Assembly: GCA_029465975.1 (NCBI GenBank)
Contig: CM055730.1
Coordinates: 10,195,741 to 10,259,740 of the forward strand
Direction: 5' to 3'
DNA: 64,000 nt
Origin: Dallia pectoralis
Taxonomy: Eukaryota; Chordata; Actinopteri; Esociformes; Umbridae
Below are positions 63,471 through 64,000 of this stretch, one piece after another; position 1 is the stretch's first letter, and each line of letters starts with the position of its first letter. The notes under the pieces are model-generated. The model did not search any database. It was not told the origin of the DNA and saw only the letters and a program-made list of their open reading frames with translations. Position numbers and translations under genes: made by a program.

Positions 63471-64000
63471 ACAGGTGCTGGTCATATAATTGGAATATCA
63501 TCCAAAAGTTGATTTATGTAAGTAATTCCATTCAAAAAGTGAAACTTGTATAATGTATACATTCATTCCACACCTTTGAATGAATTGTCCAGCAAACTCG
63601 CCTGACCTTTACCCTATAGAAAATCTAGGGGTATTGTGAAGAGGAAGATGCGATACGCCAGACCCAACAAAATGCAGAAGAGCTGAAGGCTACTATCAGA
63701 GCAACCTGGGCTCTCATAACACCTGAGTAGTGCCACAGACTGATCGACTCCATGCCACGCTGCATTACTGCAGTAATTCAGGCAAAAGGAGCCCCAACTA
63801 AGTATTGATTGTACATGCTCATACTGTACATGCTCATACTTTTCAGTTGGCCAACATTTCTCAAACTCCTCTTTTGTATTGGTCTTAGGAAATATTCTAG
63901 TTTTCGGAGATACTGAATTTGGGATTTTCATTAGTTGTCAGTTTTAATCATCACAATTAAATGAAATAAACATTTGAAATATATCAGTCTGTGTGTAATG
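63471..64000 (+). mobile_element. Tc1/mariner-type transposon, deleted, running off the window end
   Basis: The left end ACAGGTGCTGGTCATATAAT with ATTCCATTCAAAAAGTGAAA is a terminal sequence common in teleost genomes. Transposase C-terminal remnants follow: a degenerate PANSPDL-IENL motif at 63590-63630, then QQNAEELKATIRATWALITP and SMPRCITAVIQAKGAPTKY at 63665-63805. Positions 63930-64000 look like the inner part of the right inverted end, so the element continues past 64000. A frame disruption near 63630 makes it inactive. Confidence 0.85.

Overview
This is vertebrate genomic DNA from a teleost fish. It has multi-exon genes with GT-AG introns, long (CA)n microsatellites, very many minisatellites, and Tc1/mariner, hAT, LINE and LTR elements of types common in fish. 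The LINE 3' end near 44,400-44,500 resembles one I associate with pike, salmon and smelt relatives, but I cannot name the species. There is no prokaryotic content.

Three genes can be read exon by exon. (1) tet1, minus strand, 71-31245: the 5' part of the 5-methylcytosine dioxygenase gene. It covers the exon with the start codon and CXXC zinc finger, the large middle exon, and three exons of the Cys-rich catalytic region. The rest of the catalytic domain lies beyond position 1. Its 23-kb intron (5252-28512) is largely minisatellite and transposon sequence. (2) slc25a16, plus strand, 34577-38604: a complete eight-exon mitochondrial carrier gene of 321 codons. It is head to head with tet1, with a CpG-containing region between them; TET1 and SLC25A16 are also divergent neighbours in human. 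(3) alox5 (probably alox5a), plus strand, 47937-61760: a complete 14-exon arachidonate 5-lipoxygenase gene of 674 codons with all iron ligands in place.

Mobile elements: an L2-like LINE (16620-17546) and a related fragment (36481-36640); a hAT-type element (17778-19303); a second LINE with reverse transcriptase motifs (43050-44503); five Tc1/mariner copies (22060-22590, 33601-34239, 46340-47290, 48921-50348, 63471-end); a full LTR element with identical 5-bp target duplications (50990-54610); and a solo LTR (58737-59032). Four of these sit in alox5 introns or just upstream of alox5.

The points most worth checking are local rearrangements, not a new multi-gene system. They are: an 87-bp tandem triplication of a tet1 exon end with its splice donor, in frame; an LTR element inserted 13 bases into alox5 intron 4 that carries a 2-kb minisatellite kept open as reading frame; a Tc1 transposase motif expanded into a 48-bp minisatellite; and a recent copy of 300 bp from upstream of alox5 placed inside that Tc1 element. 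tet1 itself encodes an eight-copy 18-residue repeat next to its CXXC finger.
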